Origin: DATKYQ01 sp964640665
GTDB lineage: Bacteria > Myxococcota > B64-G9
Reading direction: 5' to 3'
Assembly: GCA_964640665.1 (NCBI GenBank)
Contig: CAZXHT010000017.1
Location: 16,619 to 80,618, forward strand
DNA: 64,000 nt
The notes below the pieces were generated by a model. The model saw only the letters and a program-made list of their open reading frames with translations. It had not been told where the DNA came from and ran no database searches. Below are positions 7,411 through 15,936 of this stretch, one piece after another (the first letter of the stretch is position 1; each line of letters opens with the position of its first letter). Made by a program: the position numbers and the translations under genes.

Positions 7411-9828
7411 ATGATCAGGAACGTATGCATGCTGGCAATGGCAACCGTGCTTGCTCTGGGCCTTGTGGCCTGCGGGACGACCAGCCCCACTGGAGATCTG
7501 TGTCTTTCGGACGACGAGTGCCCCACGGGCGAGCAGTGCCTCAACGGACGCTGCCATTCAACGGCCTGCTCAGACGACGGTGATTGCGCCAAGGGCAAGA
7601 CCTGCAAGGACGGTCAGTGCACCGACGTTACCGACTGCACTTCCGACGACGATTGCAACGGCGGCGTTTGCAAGACGGCAACCGGCGATTGCGTCCAGTG
7701 CATCGAGGACGGCGATTGCGCCGCGGGAGAGCACTGCGTTGACGAAGTATGCCACCCGGGTTGCTCCAGCGATTCGGATTGTTCCGAGCCGGTTCCGGTG
7801 TGCGATGTGGCATCGGGAACCTGCGTCGAGTGTGCCAAAGACGGCGACTGCGCCAGCGACGAGATCTGTGTCGGGAATGTCTGTGTAGGGGAAATAGGCT
7901 GCAGTTCGAATGCAGACTGTTCGGGAGAAACACCGGTGTGTGACACGGACAACAACGTATGCGTCGAGTGCGTCGATGACGCCGACTGCGCGAGCGGCGA
8001 GACATGTTACGAGAATGCCTGCGTAGATCCTTGTGAAGTCGTGACATGCCCGCCGGGTGAGCACTGCGTGGGAGGCTTTTGTTTCCCGGACTCTTGCCAG
8101 AACGATGACGACTGTTCCGGGGCGACGCCGTTTTGCGATCTGATTTCGGGCGACTGCGTCGAGTGTCTTGCCGACGGCGACTGTCCGAACGGCTTCTGCG
8201 TGCAGGGCGCTTGCCAGGCGCAGCCGCCGGAGTGCCGCGCCGACTCGGATTGCCAGATGGGATTCGTTTGCGAGGAGACACACTGTGTTGAAGGTTGCCG
8301 CACCGATCGCGATTGTCCGCAGAACCTGCTTTGCGACTTGTCGGACGGTGAGCCCGGCGACTGCGTGCAGTGCCTGAGCGACGACGACTGTCAGCCCAAT
8401 CGCGTATGCAGTCCCGAGGGAATGTGTGTCCGTCCTTGCTCGAGCGACGACGATTGTCCCCAGGGCACGATTTGCGATCTCGACAACGGCGTCTGTGTGC
8501 AGTGCCTCGATGACATCGATTGTCCGGACGGCAACAAGTGTCTCGACAACCGCTGCGTGCCCTGGTGCGAGCAGGATGAAGACTGTTTGCCGGGCATGAT
8601 CTGCGAGCAGAACTCCTGTATTCGCGGTTGCCGCGACGACATGGACTGCCTGGATATGGGCCCCGGCCTTATCTGCGACAACAACCAGTGCATCGAGGGC
8701 TGTTCCGAGAACGTAGCCTGCCCGCCGGGATTCTATTGCGACCTGGGCAGCAAGAAGTGTCTCGAGGGTTGCCAGAGCGACGACGACTGCGCGCCGGGCG
8801 AGACCTGCGACGTGAACAGTCACGTCTGCGTGCGGGGTTGCCAGGACGATTCCGATTGCGATCTGGGCTTCATCTGCGAGGGCAGCGAATGCATCGAAGG
8901 CTGCCGGGACGACCGTGACTGCCCGGGAGGGATGTTCTGCGATAACGGTGTTTGTGCCCTCGGATGCAACTCCGACCAGGATTGCTCTTGGGGCCAGCAC
9001 TGCTGGCTGGCCGAGCACGTCTGCGTCGAGTGCCTGGTGGACGAAGACTGCGGAGGCATTGGTGAACGCTACTGCGACACCGATAGCCACACCTGCGTGC
9101 AAGGTTGCACAGACGACTGGCAGTGCGCCGCCCAGGGAATGGTGTGCGATACATCGAGTGTTCCGGCGGTGTGCGTCGAGTGTTACGATGGTAACGACAG
9201 CCGCTGCACCGACCGCGGCATGGTATGTGATACACAAGCACGCGTTTGCGTCGAGTGCCTGGCAGACGGCGACTGCGTCAGCGCGGGCACCGGCCCACGG
9301 CACTGCCTGCCCAACGAGAACGTCTGCGTTGATTGCTACCTCGACGAGCACTGCCCAGGCGACATGTTGTGCGACCTGCAGCAGTACATTTGCCGCCCCA
9401 AGACAGGGCGCGGTCTGTGCGACGTGTGCGCCTCAGACGACGAGTGCGGCGGAGCCACGGACCTGTGCATGCCGTTCGTTGGTCAGCAGGGCGAGATCAT
9501 CGACCATGGCTGCGGGCAGGCCTGTTCAAACGACAACCCCTGCCCGACGGGCTTCCGTTGCGGCGCGGCCGGCGATATCGGCCAGTGCATACCATACAAC
9601 ACCGAGCCGGTGACGACCTGCGCCGCCATTCGTGACATGGGTAACCCTTGCAGCATTAACGGCGGAGATGAGTGCGGAGTGGTTGATGCCGACGACGCCC
9701 TGTGCGCGCCAAGCATCGGCGGGTTTTTCTGCAGCGTGAGTTGCGAAGACTCGAGTGCCGGCGGCAACATGTGCGCCAACGACTGGAGTTGTGGCGGTAT
9801 CGGCCAATACTTTTTCTGCCAGCCGTGA
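7411..9828 (+). CDS. Large lipoprotein made of tandem Cys-rich (DxDC-x-GxxC) repeats
   Basis: ATG 7411 is chosen over the upstream in-frame 7372 because AAAGGAG sits 5-10 bp before it and the product then starts with a signal peptide and lipobox (LGLVACG). The remaining roughly 780 residues are about two dozen tandem units of 30-40 residues. Each unit resembles SDDDCPxGxxCxxGxC, with frequent linkers of the type CVECLxDGDC. The spacing of Cys and Asp is like that of Dickkopf/EGF-like disulfide-rich repeats, and the Asp clusters could bind calcium. Such proteins are abundant on the surface of Myxococcota relatives, and their function is not known. It is followed after 26 bp by a paralogue. The final 150 residues are less regular and share the layout of the paralogue's end. 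Confidence 0.8.
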   Translation: MIRNVCMLAMATVLALGLVACGTTSPTGDLCLSDDECPTGEQCLNGRCHSTACSDDGDCAKGKTCKDGQCTDVTDCTSDDDCNGGVCKTATGDCVQCIEDGDCAAGEHCVDEVCHPGCSSDSDCSEPVPVCDVASGTCVECAKDGDCASDEICVGNVCVGEIGCSSNADCSGETPVCDTDNNVCVECVDDADCASGETCYENACVDPCEVVTCPPGEHCVGGFCFPDSCQNDDDCSGATPFCDLISGDCVECLADGDCPNGFCVQGACQAQPPECRADSDCQMGFVCEETHCVEGCRTDRDCPQNLLCDLSDGEPGDCVQCLSDDDCQPNRVCSPEGMCVRPCSSDDDCPQGTICDLDNGVCVQCLDDIDCPDGNKCLDNRCVPWCEQDEDCLPGMICEQNSCIRGCRDDMDCLDMGPGLICDNNQCIEGCSENVACPPGFYCDLGSKKCLEGCQSDDDCAPGETCDVNSHVCVRGCQDDSDCDLGFICEGSECIEGCRDDRDCPGGMFCDNGVCALGCNSDQDCSWGQHCWLAEHVCVECLVDEDCGGIGERYCDTDSHTCVQGCTDDWQCAAQGMVCDTSSVPAVCVECYDGNDSRCTDRGMVCDTQARVCVECLADGDCVSAGTGPRHCLPNENVCVDCYLDEHCPGDMLCDLQQYICRPKTGRGLCDVCASDDECGGATDLCMPFVGQQGEIIDHGCGQACSNDNPCPTGFRCGAAGDIGQCIPYNTEPVTTCAAIRDMGNPCSINGGDECGVVDADDALCAPSIGGFFCSVSCEDSSAGGNMCANDWSCGGIGQYFFCQP

Positions 9829-9854
9829 ACGCGCGATAAGATGGGGCCGAAATA

Positions 9855-11192
9855 ATGAAACTAGTACAATCGGTTGTTTTTCTGGCGGCGGCGCTGGCCG
9901 TCGCCGCTTGCAGTGCTTCGGACACGGCTGGCCTGCCGGATTGTTACTCCGATTCGGATTGCGACGTGGGCCAGCAATGCAAAGATGGTAGCTGCGAGTC
10001 ATTAGGTTGCGGATCTGACAAGGACTGCCGTGGGGGCATGACTTGTGAAGGAACAAACTGTGTAGCTGTCGTCAATTGCGCCGCCGATGCCGATTGCAAC
10101 GGCTGGCGCTGTTTTTCAGGAGCCTGCGTCGAATGCCTGGCCGACGGCGATTGCGGAGGCGACTTGATCTGCATCGCTTCCACTTGCCGAGCCGGCTGCG
10201 AACAGGATGGCGATTGCAATTCGCCCGCGCCGGTATGCGACAAGTTGACCGGTGTCTGCGTCGAGTGCACGGACGACAACGACTGCGCGACCGGCGAGAC
10301 ATGCCAAAGTGGAAGCTGCATAGAAGAGTTTGTTTGCAAATCCAACACAGATTGCCAGGCGCCAAATGCACTTTGCGACACCGGTTCCGGCGCCTGTGTC
10401 GAGTGCCTGTCCGACAACGATTGCGATCTCGAAGAAGAGTGCCTGTCCGGGACCTGCGTGGTGGCGGGTTGCGCCTCGGACATTGACTGCCCGGTGGAGA
10501 CGCCCGCCTGCGACATGCAAAGCAATCCCCCGATCTGCGTGCGGTGCACCATGAACGAGTACTGCGCGAACGATGAAGATGGCAGACTGATCTGTGACCT
10601 GGAGCGGCAGATTTGCGTGCAGTGTCTCGCGGACAACGACTGCGTGAACTCCGGCGGCCAGGTCAGCCACTGCCTGGCAGGCGAGGGGATTTGCGTCGAG
10701 TGCACCCGGAACGCCGACTGCCCGGATAGCTCGAGCTGCAATCCCGAGACGCACTTTTGCCGGGAGGGCTACCAACCGTGCGCCGAGTGCGACGACAACA
10801 TAACTTGCCCGCCCGGGACGAAGTGCGTCGAGTTTTCGGGAAGCGGCGGCAACAAGGGAGACTCGGGCTGTCTGCGCGACTGTGTGGGCGAGGATGATTG
10901 CACAAAGGGCTTCTTCTGTGACTTCGTCATCGGTCGAATGGGTAGCTGTCGGCCTGCTTATGACAAGGACAATGGTACTTGCCAGGCAATACGCGATAGC
11001 CTGGTAAAGACTTGCCACGACGATTCAAGTTGCGGTGTGCCCGATCTGGAGGACGGGGTCTGCGTGAGCTTCCAGGAGTACAGCAGGTGTTCCATTGACT
11101 GTCAGACCACCGAAGATTGTCCTTTCTCCTGGCAATGCTACCTGCAGCCCGTCGACCCGAGCGCGGGGCGCGTCTGCGGCCCGCCCCTGTAA
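9855..11192 (+). CDS. Cys-rich repeat lipoprotein, paralogue of the upstream gene
   Basis: The 445-residue product has a lipoprotein signal (MKLVQSVVFLAAAL, lipobox AVAAC) and then about ten units of the same DxDCxxGxxCxxGxC repeat, including the CVECLxDxDC linker seen upstream. Its last 130 residues (CAECDDNITCPPGTKC onwards, then a segment with CQAIRDSLVKTC) align in layout with the end of the 7411 gene (CAAIRDMGNPC), so the two share a C-terminal module as well as repeats. They arose by duplication and are probably co-transcribed. The DNA polymerase gene starts only 6 bp after its stop, so it may be translationally linked to the same mRNA. The role is unknown. Surface adhesion or ion binding are guesses from composition. 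Confidence 0.8.
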   Translation: MKLVQSVVFLAAALAVAACSASDTAGLPDCYSDSDCDVGQQCKDGSCESLGCGSDKDCRGGMTCEGTNCVAVVNCAADADCNGWRCFSGACVECLADGDCGGDLICIASTCRAGCEQDGDCNSPAPVCDKLTGVCVECTDDNDCATGETCQSGSCIEEFVCKSNTDCQAPNALCDTGSGACVECLSDNDCDLEEECLSGTCVVAGCASDIDCPVETPACDMQSNPPICVRCTMNEYCANDEDGRLICDLERQICVQCLADNDCVNSGGQVSHCLAGEGICVECTRNADCPDSSSCNPETHFCREGYQPCAECDDNITCPPGTKCVEFSGSGGNKGDSGCLRDCVGEDDCTKGFFCDFVIGRMGSCRPAYDKDNGTCQAIRDSLVKTCHDDSSCGVPDLEDGVCVSFQEYSRCSIDCQTTEDCPFSWQCYLQPVDPSAGRVCGPPL

Positions 11193-11198
11193 GGACAC

Positions 11199-12941
11199 AT
11201 GCCGCGACCAGCCTTCACCCTTGCTGAAAACGCTGACGACCTGAAGCACGCCATGACCCGTTTGGCCGGGCTGCCGCTTTTGGCTCTCGACCTGGAAACC
11301 GAGGGTCTCGATCCTCACCTGCACAAGGTGGTGTTGCTGACGGTGGGAGACGACAGAGAGCAGCTCCTGGTGGATTGTCGCAAGGTGTCGCTCGAACCAC
11401 TGCGTCCACTGATTGAAGGTCCGGTTCCCAAGGTCACACACAACGGCGCCTTCGACGTTGCCATGCTGCGCTCGCACGACATCTTCGCCGAGAACGTGCT
11501 GGATACCATGCTCAACGAGCAACTGATCGAAAACGGGCGCGGCCGGAAGTCTCTGGCGCTGGCTTCTTTATCTGAGCGCTACCTGGGGCTGGAACTGGAC
11601 AAGTCAGAGCAAACCGGGTTTGGTCGCACGTCCGGCGCCTTTTCGCCTGCACAGATCGAGTACGCCAGGCGCGACGTCCTGGCGACATACCAGGTTCTTC
11701 TGGAGCAGACACCCCGCCTGGCGCAAGAGGGCTTGCAGGATACAGCCAGGTTAGAGGCCGAGGCGCTACCGGCGTTTGCCGACCTGCGCTACGACGGTGT
11801 CTACCTCGACCAACCCGGCTGGTCGGCTCTGGTCGAAGAGGCCAAACTGAAGCAAGATCAGGCACGGGCCGAGTTGGACGAGATGTTCAAGGATGTCGTC
11901 TCGACCGATCTTTTCGGGCATGTAACTTTGAACTACGAGAGCGATGTCGATCTCAAAGACGCGCTTGGACGGCTTTGCCGCCGGCGTCTCAGGGAGGTCA
12001 ACAAGGCGGCCCTACGGGGCCTGGGTCACCCGGTCGGCGATGTGTTGCTTCGCTATCGCGAGATGAGCAAGATCGTCGGAACCTACGGTGAGAGCTTCCT
12101 GCAGGCCATTCATCCAAAGACCGGTCGGATACACGCCGACTTTCGCCAGATCGGGGCGCCTACCGGCCGGGTGGCTTGCGCCAACCCCAACCTGCAGAAC
12201 ATACCCCGCGGCAGCCGTTTCAGGCAGTGCTTTAGCGGCCCTCCCGGCCGGCGCATGGTCACGGCCGACTACGCCGGTTGCGAGTTGCGCATCCTGGCCG
12301 AGTTGAGCGGGGACGAGGCCTTCGTCAGAACATTCAACAAGGGAGGCGACCTGCACTCGATCGTGGCCAGCGAGATTTTCGGCAAGAGTGTTTCAAAGAG
12401 CAGGTATCCCGAGTTGCGCAGCCGTGCCAAGGCTATCAACTTCGGCTTGGCCTACGGAATGGGAGCCGGAGGGCTGGCAGCCGTCACCGGCTTGCGGCCC
12501 ACTGAGGCCGAACGCCTGCTGTCCCGCTATTTCCGCTCGTACCCCAAGGTCAGACAGTATCTCGAGGATTCGGCGGCCCTGGCGCTAAGGCGTGGCTTCT
12601 CTCGCACCATCGGGGGCCGCAAGTTGTACCTGCGGGTTGAGGAAGATCAAAAGACACGGGCCGCCCAGGCCAGGGTGGCCAAGAACATGCCCATCCAGGG
12701 AACCAACGCCGACATGTTGAAGATCGCCATGGCCTCGGTCCGCAAGCGCCTGCGTCTCGAGGGGTTGCAGGCCCTGATGGTCAACTGTGTCCACGACGAG
12801 ATCCTGGTCGAGGCGCACGAGGGAGACGCATGGGACGTGTCCGAGATAGTCCGCGAGGAAATGGTTGCGGCCGGTGAGCGTTACATCAAGAGGGTGCCGG
12901 TTGTGGTGGACGTGTCGGTCGGCGATTCATGGCAGAAGTGA
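11199..12941 (+). CDS. Family A DNA polymerase with 3'-5' exonuclease, no 5' nuclease domain
   Basis: A 580-residue polymerase. Exonuclease residues are all present: LDLETEG (DxE, residues 31-33), THNGAFDVAML and YARRDVLATY (YxxxD). Polymerase motif A is ADYAGCELR (about 355-363), where most relatives have DYSQIELR. Motif B is RSRAKAINFGLAYG (about 407) and motif C is NCVHDEILVE (about 530). All catalytic carboxylates and the O-helix Arg, Lys and Phe are seen. The 5'-3' exonuclease domain of typical Pol I (about 300 residues) is absent, and the chain is as short as phage or Pol I-Klenow-only enzymes. It could be the cell's second polymerase, or Pol I with FEN encoded elsewhere. The 3' end overlaps the convergent aspartokinase gene by 15 bp. 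Confidence 0.9.
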   Translation: MPRPAFTLAENADDLKHAMTRLAGLPLLALDLETEGLDPHLHKVVLLTVGDDREQLLVDCRKVSLEPLRPLIEGPVPKVTHNGAFDVAMLRSHDIFAENVLDTMLNEQLIENGRGRKSLALASLSERYLGLELDKSEQTGFGRTSGAFSPAQIEYARRDVLATYQVLLEQTPRLAQEGLQDTARLEAEALPAFADLRYDGVYLDQPGWSALVEEAKLKQDQARAELDEMFKDVVSTDLFGHVTLNYESDVDLKDALGRLCRRRLREVNKAALRGLGHPVGDVLLRYREMSKIVGTYGESFLQAIHPKTGRIHADFRQIGAPTGRVACANPNLQNIPRGSRFRQCFSGPPGRRMVTADYAGCELRILAELSGDEAFVRTFNKGGDLHSIVASEIFGKSVSKSRYPELRSRAKAINFGLAYGMGAGGLAAVTGLRPTEAERLLSRYFRSYPKVRQYLEDSAALALRRGFSRTIGGRKLYLRVEEDQKTRAAQARVAKNMPIQGTNADMLKIAMASVRKRLRLEGLQALMVNCVHDEILVEAHEGDAWDVSEIVREEMVAAGERYIKRVPVVVDVSVGDSWQK

Positions 12942-14132
12942 CCCCAGAAACTCTGCGTGCAACAGGCGCACCGCCTGCCGTACTTTCGTCGAGGTGATTA
13001 AAGCGGTTATACGGAAAGACGACGTATGCACACCTAGCGCTTCGATGCCGGCCCTCTCGAGTACACTCAGGCAACGGCGAAGATTTTCGAAGGTCTGGTT
13101 GATGCCGGCCCCGATCAGGCTGACGGCGCCCAGGGTGTCACTCAGCCTGGCCGCATCGCCGAAACGCTGCCTGAGCTGCTCGCGGCAGGCGCTCGTGTCG
13201 GGCAGGAAGTCGTGCGAGACGACCACCGCCATTCCATTGCCCGCCCCGAAGCGATGGATGGCGAGCTGCTTTCCGGGTATCTTGTGTTCGTCCAGAAAAC
13301 CCAGCAAGCTCTCATCCATTGCCGATTCGGTATTTTCAGTCGCCAGTACCACGACTGATTCTTCGTGGGCGATGCCGACGACGACTCCGGGCAAGCGGGG
13401 CGCGTTCTTGCGAACCAGGGTGTGCGAACCGCTCCCGTCGGCGTGCCGCACAAAAATGGCTATGCCGCGTTCCTTGGCGAACTCGACCGCGGTGGCATTG
13501 AGCACGCGGGCCCCGCTTTCGGCGAGTTCCTGCATCTCGGCATAGCCCAGGTCGTCGATGTGACTGGCCTGCTCGACCAGCGCGGGGTCGGCAGAGTAGA
13601 CGCCATCGACGTCACCGAATATCTCGCAGCACTCGGCGTCCAGGGCCGCGGCCAGCGCCACCGCCGTGGTGTCCGAGCCCCCACGCCCCAAAGTTGTGAT
13701 CTCGTGCTTGAAAGACATTCCCTGATAGCCGGCGACGATGACGATGCGGCCCCGTGCCAGTTCGTCCTGAATGCGGACGGGACGGATCTCGATGATCCTG
13801 GCGTCGAGGTGATGATCGTTGGTAATGATACCGCATTGGCTGCCGGTAAACGAAATGGCGTCGTGGCCCAGTCTTTGAACCGCCATGGAGAGCAGCGCCA
13901 TGGTGATCCTCTCGCCGACCGAGATCAACATGTCGAGTTCGCGCCGGGGGGGGTCGGGGTGAACACGCCGGGCCAGATCGAGCAGCTCATCGGTGGTCTT
14001 GCCCATGGCGCTGACCACTACCACGACGTCGTATCCTCTTTCCTTTGCACGGACCACGTTTTTGGCCACGGCGGCGATCTTGGCCTCGTCAGCCACCGAA
14101 CTGCCGCCGTATTTTTTGACCAGGATCGGCAT
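12927..14132 (-). CDS. lysC: Aspartate kinase (monofunctional)
   Basis: Aspartokinase phosphorylates aspartate, the first step to lysine, threonine and methionine (and diaminopimelate). Start at ATG 14132 gives the family's usual MPILVKKYGGSSVAD. The longer reading from 14180 would overlap the upstream regulator gene. Visible motifs are KYGGSSV, VVVVSAMGKTTDEL, SVGERITMALLS, TLGRGGSDTTAVALAAAL and GDVDGVYSADP. The C-terminal 150 residues form two ACT-like domains (for example LIGAGINQTF), the usual site for feedback by lysine or threonine. About 400 residues is the normal length for the monofunctional enzyme. It begins 7 bp after the sigma-54 regulator gene, so the two are likely co-transcribed. 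Confidence 0.92.
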   Translation of the reverse strand: MPILVKKYGGSSVADEAKIAAVAKNVVRAKERGYDVVVVVSAMGKTTDELLDLARRVHPDPPRRELDMLISVGERITMALLSMAVQRLGHDAISFTGSQCGIITNDHHLDARIIEIRPVRIQDELARGRIVIVAGYQGMSFKHEITTLGRGGSDTTAVALAAALDAECCEIFGDVDGVYSADPALVEQASHIDDLGYAEMQELAESGARVLNATAVEFAKERGIAIFVRHADGSGSHTLVRKNAPRLPGVVVGIAHEESVVVLATENTESAMDESLLGFLDEHKIPGKQLAIHRFGAGNGMAVVVSHDFLPDTSACREQLRQRFGDAARLSDTLGAVSLIGAGINQTFENLRRCLSVLERAGIEALGVHTSSFRITALITSTKVRQAVRLLHAEFLGSLLP

Positions 14133-14139
14133 AGGTAGT

Positions 14140-15507
14140 CTACTGCTGAACTGTCGAATAGCGCTTGGCGTCGATCTCATGTTTCTTCATCAACAGCCAG
14201 AAGTTCTTGCGATCCATCCCGGCCTCCCTGGAGGCCCGGGAAATGTTGCCATTGTGCAGCGAAAGCAGTTTCGTGACGTAGTTGTATTCGAACTGTGAAA
14301 GCACCTTTTTCTTCTCCTGCTTGAAAGGATCCAGTTCCCCCGGCGAGTCTATGTCCTCCGGGCGGATCACGTTACTGGATGCCATCACCACGGTCTGTTG
14401 AATCTTGTTCTCCAACTCGCGAACATTGCCCGGCCATTGATTCCCAACCAGCTTTTGCATGGCCAAAGGCGAGATCTCGGTTATCTTCTTGTCGAACTCC
14501 TTGACGAACTTGAGCAGGAAGTGATTGGCCAGCAAGGGGATGTCTTCCTTGCGATCCCTCAAGGGCGGGATGGAGATGGGAACGATGTTCAGGCGGTAGT
14601 ACAGATCTTCGCGAAACTGTCCCGTGGCCGCAGCCTCCTGAAGATTCCTGTTGGTGGCCGAGATGATACGCACGTCCGCCTGGATTGTCTTGGTGCTGCC
14701 CAGCGGCTTGATCTCCTTTTCCTGCAGAAAGCGCAACAACTTTACCTGCACCTTGGGGCTGACTTCGCCCACCTCGTCCAGAAACAGTGTGCCCCTGTTA
14801 GCCTCGGCCACCAGGCCGGGTGTGTCCGAGACGGCATCGGTGAAGGCGCCCTTCTTGTAGCCGAACAACTCGCTCTCCAGCAGAGTCTCCGGCAAGGCTC
14901 CGCAGTTGACCGGCACGAAGGGCAGCTTGGCCCGGCGCGATAAGTTGTGAATCGTGCGCGCGAACAACTCCTTTCCGGTGCCGCTCTCACCGTAGATGAC
15001 GACAGAGGCATCGGTCTGGGCGATGGAAGATACCTTCTCTATCACCGAACGCATGATCTGCGAATTTCCGATGATCGACTCGACCCTGGAAACACGATCG
15101 AGCGATGATTTCAGCTGCGAGATTTCTTCCGACATTCGCAGGCTCTCGATGGCGCGGTTGACCCGGTGGCGGAAAACTTCCCGGGTGATCGGCTTGGTGA
15201 TGTAATCGTATGCACCGGCCTTCAGAAAATGAACGGCGTTTTCGATGGTCCCATAAGAGGTCATGATGATGACCGGAATCTGCGGGTTGAAATCGCGAAT
15301 GGCGCCCAGTACTTCCTCGCCGCCCTTTTGAGGCATGCGAATGTCGCTGACAACGATGTTGATGCCCCCGTGGTGCAGCAGTTCAATGGCTTCCTTGCCG
15401 TTTTTGGCAAACACCAGCCTGTAGGGCGCCTCCTTGCAAAACACGTCTATCATGTAGCGTGTGTTCGGATCGTCGTCAACGATCAAAACGGATATGTTCT
15501 CGGCCAA
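14140..15507 (-). CDS. Sigma-54-dependent response regulator (receiver - AAA+ - Fis-type HTH)
   Basis: The 455-residue NtrC-type activator has a receiver domain at 1-120 with the acidic pair (VDDDPN), the phospho-Asp in VVSDIRMP and the conserved Lys in YDYITKP. The AAA+ domain has Walker A GESGTGKE and Walker B GTLFLDEVGE. The sigma-54-contacting loop reads GAFTDA instead of GAFTGA (14833-14850). A Fis-type helix-turn-helix closes the protein (SRASREAGMDRKNFWLLMKK). Translation starts at TTG 15507, with GGGAGGG 4-5 bp upstream. No histidine kinase lies nearby. Divergent to it is a sigma-54 promoter at 15699-15714 that drives a putative small RNA, a natural target by position. The aspartokinase gene follows 7 bp downstream. 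Confidence 0.9.
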   Translation of the reverse strand: MAENISVLIVDDDPNTRYMIDVFCKEAPYRLVFAKNGKEAIELLHHGGINIVVSDIRMPQKGGEEVLGAIRDFNPQIPVIIMTSYGTIENAVHFLKAGAYDYITKPITREVFRHRVNRAIESLRMSEEISQLKSSLDRVSRVESIIGNSQIMRSVIEKVSSIAQTDASVVIYGESGTGKELFARTIHNLSRRAKLPFVPVNCGALPETLLESELFGYKKGAFTDAVSDTPGLVAEANRGTLFLDEVGEVSPKVQVKLLRFLQEKEIKPLGSTKTIQADVRIISATNRNLQEAAATGQFREDLYYRLNIVPISIPPLRDRKEDIPLLANHFLLKFVKEFDKKITEISPLAMQKLVGNQWPGNVRELENKIQQTVVMASSNVIRPEDIDSPGELDPFKQEKKKVLSQFEYNYVTKLLSLHNGNISRASREAGMDRKNFWLLMKKHEIDAKRYSTVQQ

Positions 15508-15589
15508 TATGCCCTCCCTGGTATTTTTACCACATCATAACGATCAGATAAATGTGCTTTTTAGGATCTACCCCCCCTTCTGTGTGGTT

Positions 15590-15618
15590 TGAATACCATG
15601 ATTTTCCGGTCGATACAA
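15590..15618 (-). promoter_or_regulatory. Probable sigma-70-type promoter for the sigma-54 regulator gene
   Basis: On the minus strand TTGTAT (15618-15613) and TATTCA (15595-15590) are 17 bp apart. The predicted start near 15583 gives a leader of about 76 nt. That leader would carry a run of seven G residues (15577-15571) close to its 5' end. Confidence 0.4.
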
Positions 15619-15698
15619 GAAAAAAGACAAGTTAAGAGACGGCCCTGATTTACTCTTTTTGCTTTATAATTAGCTAGTTAATTTACACATGGGGTAGC

Positions 15699-15714
15699 TG
15701 GCACGTAATATGCA
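15699..15714 (+). promoter_or_regulatory. Sigma-54 promoter
   Basis: TGGCACGTAATATGCA fits the -24/-12 consensus TGGCACG-N4-TTGCA with one mismatch (A for T at the -12 side), and the GG-to-GC spacing is exact. Flanking bases C and A also agree. Transcription would start near 15725 and run rightwards, away from the adjacent sigma-54 regulator gene. Confidence 0.7.
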
Positions 15715-15724
15715 ACCCATGCTG

Positions 15725-15936
15725 CGCGTAGGATGAGCGGCCATGCCTTCAGTTATTTGGTGGCCGGTGTTCTTTGGAACAGTGTTCAGTTAGAGGAGGA
15801 ATCGCTGCGGGCGTACATGGCTTCCCCCCCGCCTGTGAGCCAGCACGAGTACTCCTCGATTTTGGGAGATGCATTTATAATGGGTATTGGGTTTCCCCCC
15901 CGCCCACGCCCAGGCTTTGCGTCTCCCTTTTTTATT
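15725..15936 (+). ncRNA. Putative structured small RNA with two C7-loop hairpins and intrinsic terminator
   Basis: The stretch between the sigma-54 promoter and a T6 tract has no convincing gene (a 68-codon frame starting at 15733 has no ribosome site and no family features) but folds well on paper. Hairpin 1 is GAGGAG (15793-15798) with CTCCTC (15852-15857), and inside it TGGCT (15818-15822) with AGCCA (15838-15842). Its loop carries CCCCCCC at 15824-15830. Hairpin 2 is GGGAGATGCA (15864-15873) with TGCGTCTCCC (15918-15927), then TGGG/CCCA twice (15881-15884 with 15909-15912, 15888-15891 with 15903-15906), with CCCCCCC in the apical loop (15895-15901). Two hairpins with C-rich loops resemble the layout of the actinobacterial 6C RNA class. 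No sequence relationship to that class is claimed. The C-loops could bind G-rich leaders or ribosome sites. Confidence 0.5.
15864..15933 (+). terminator. Intrinsic terminator of the putative small RNA
   Basis: The outer stem GGGAGATGCA/TGCGTCTCCC (10 bp, one G-U pair) is followed directly by TTTTTT at 15928-15933. It is long because the inner C7-loop hairpin is nested inside. In the other orientation there is no T tract, so it does not serve the convergent SppA gene. Confidence 0.6.

Noticed and set aside
7570..9351. 593-codon minus-strand frame opposite the Cys-repeat lipoprotein
   Set aside because: Shadow of the tandem repeats (Ala/Val-rich). The plus strand has the ribosome site, lipobox and Cys pattern.
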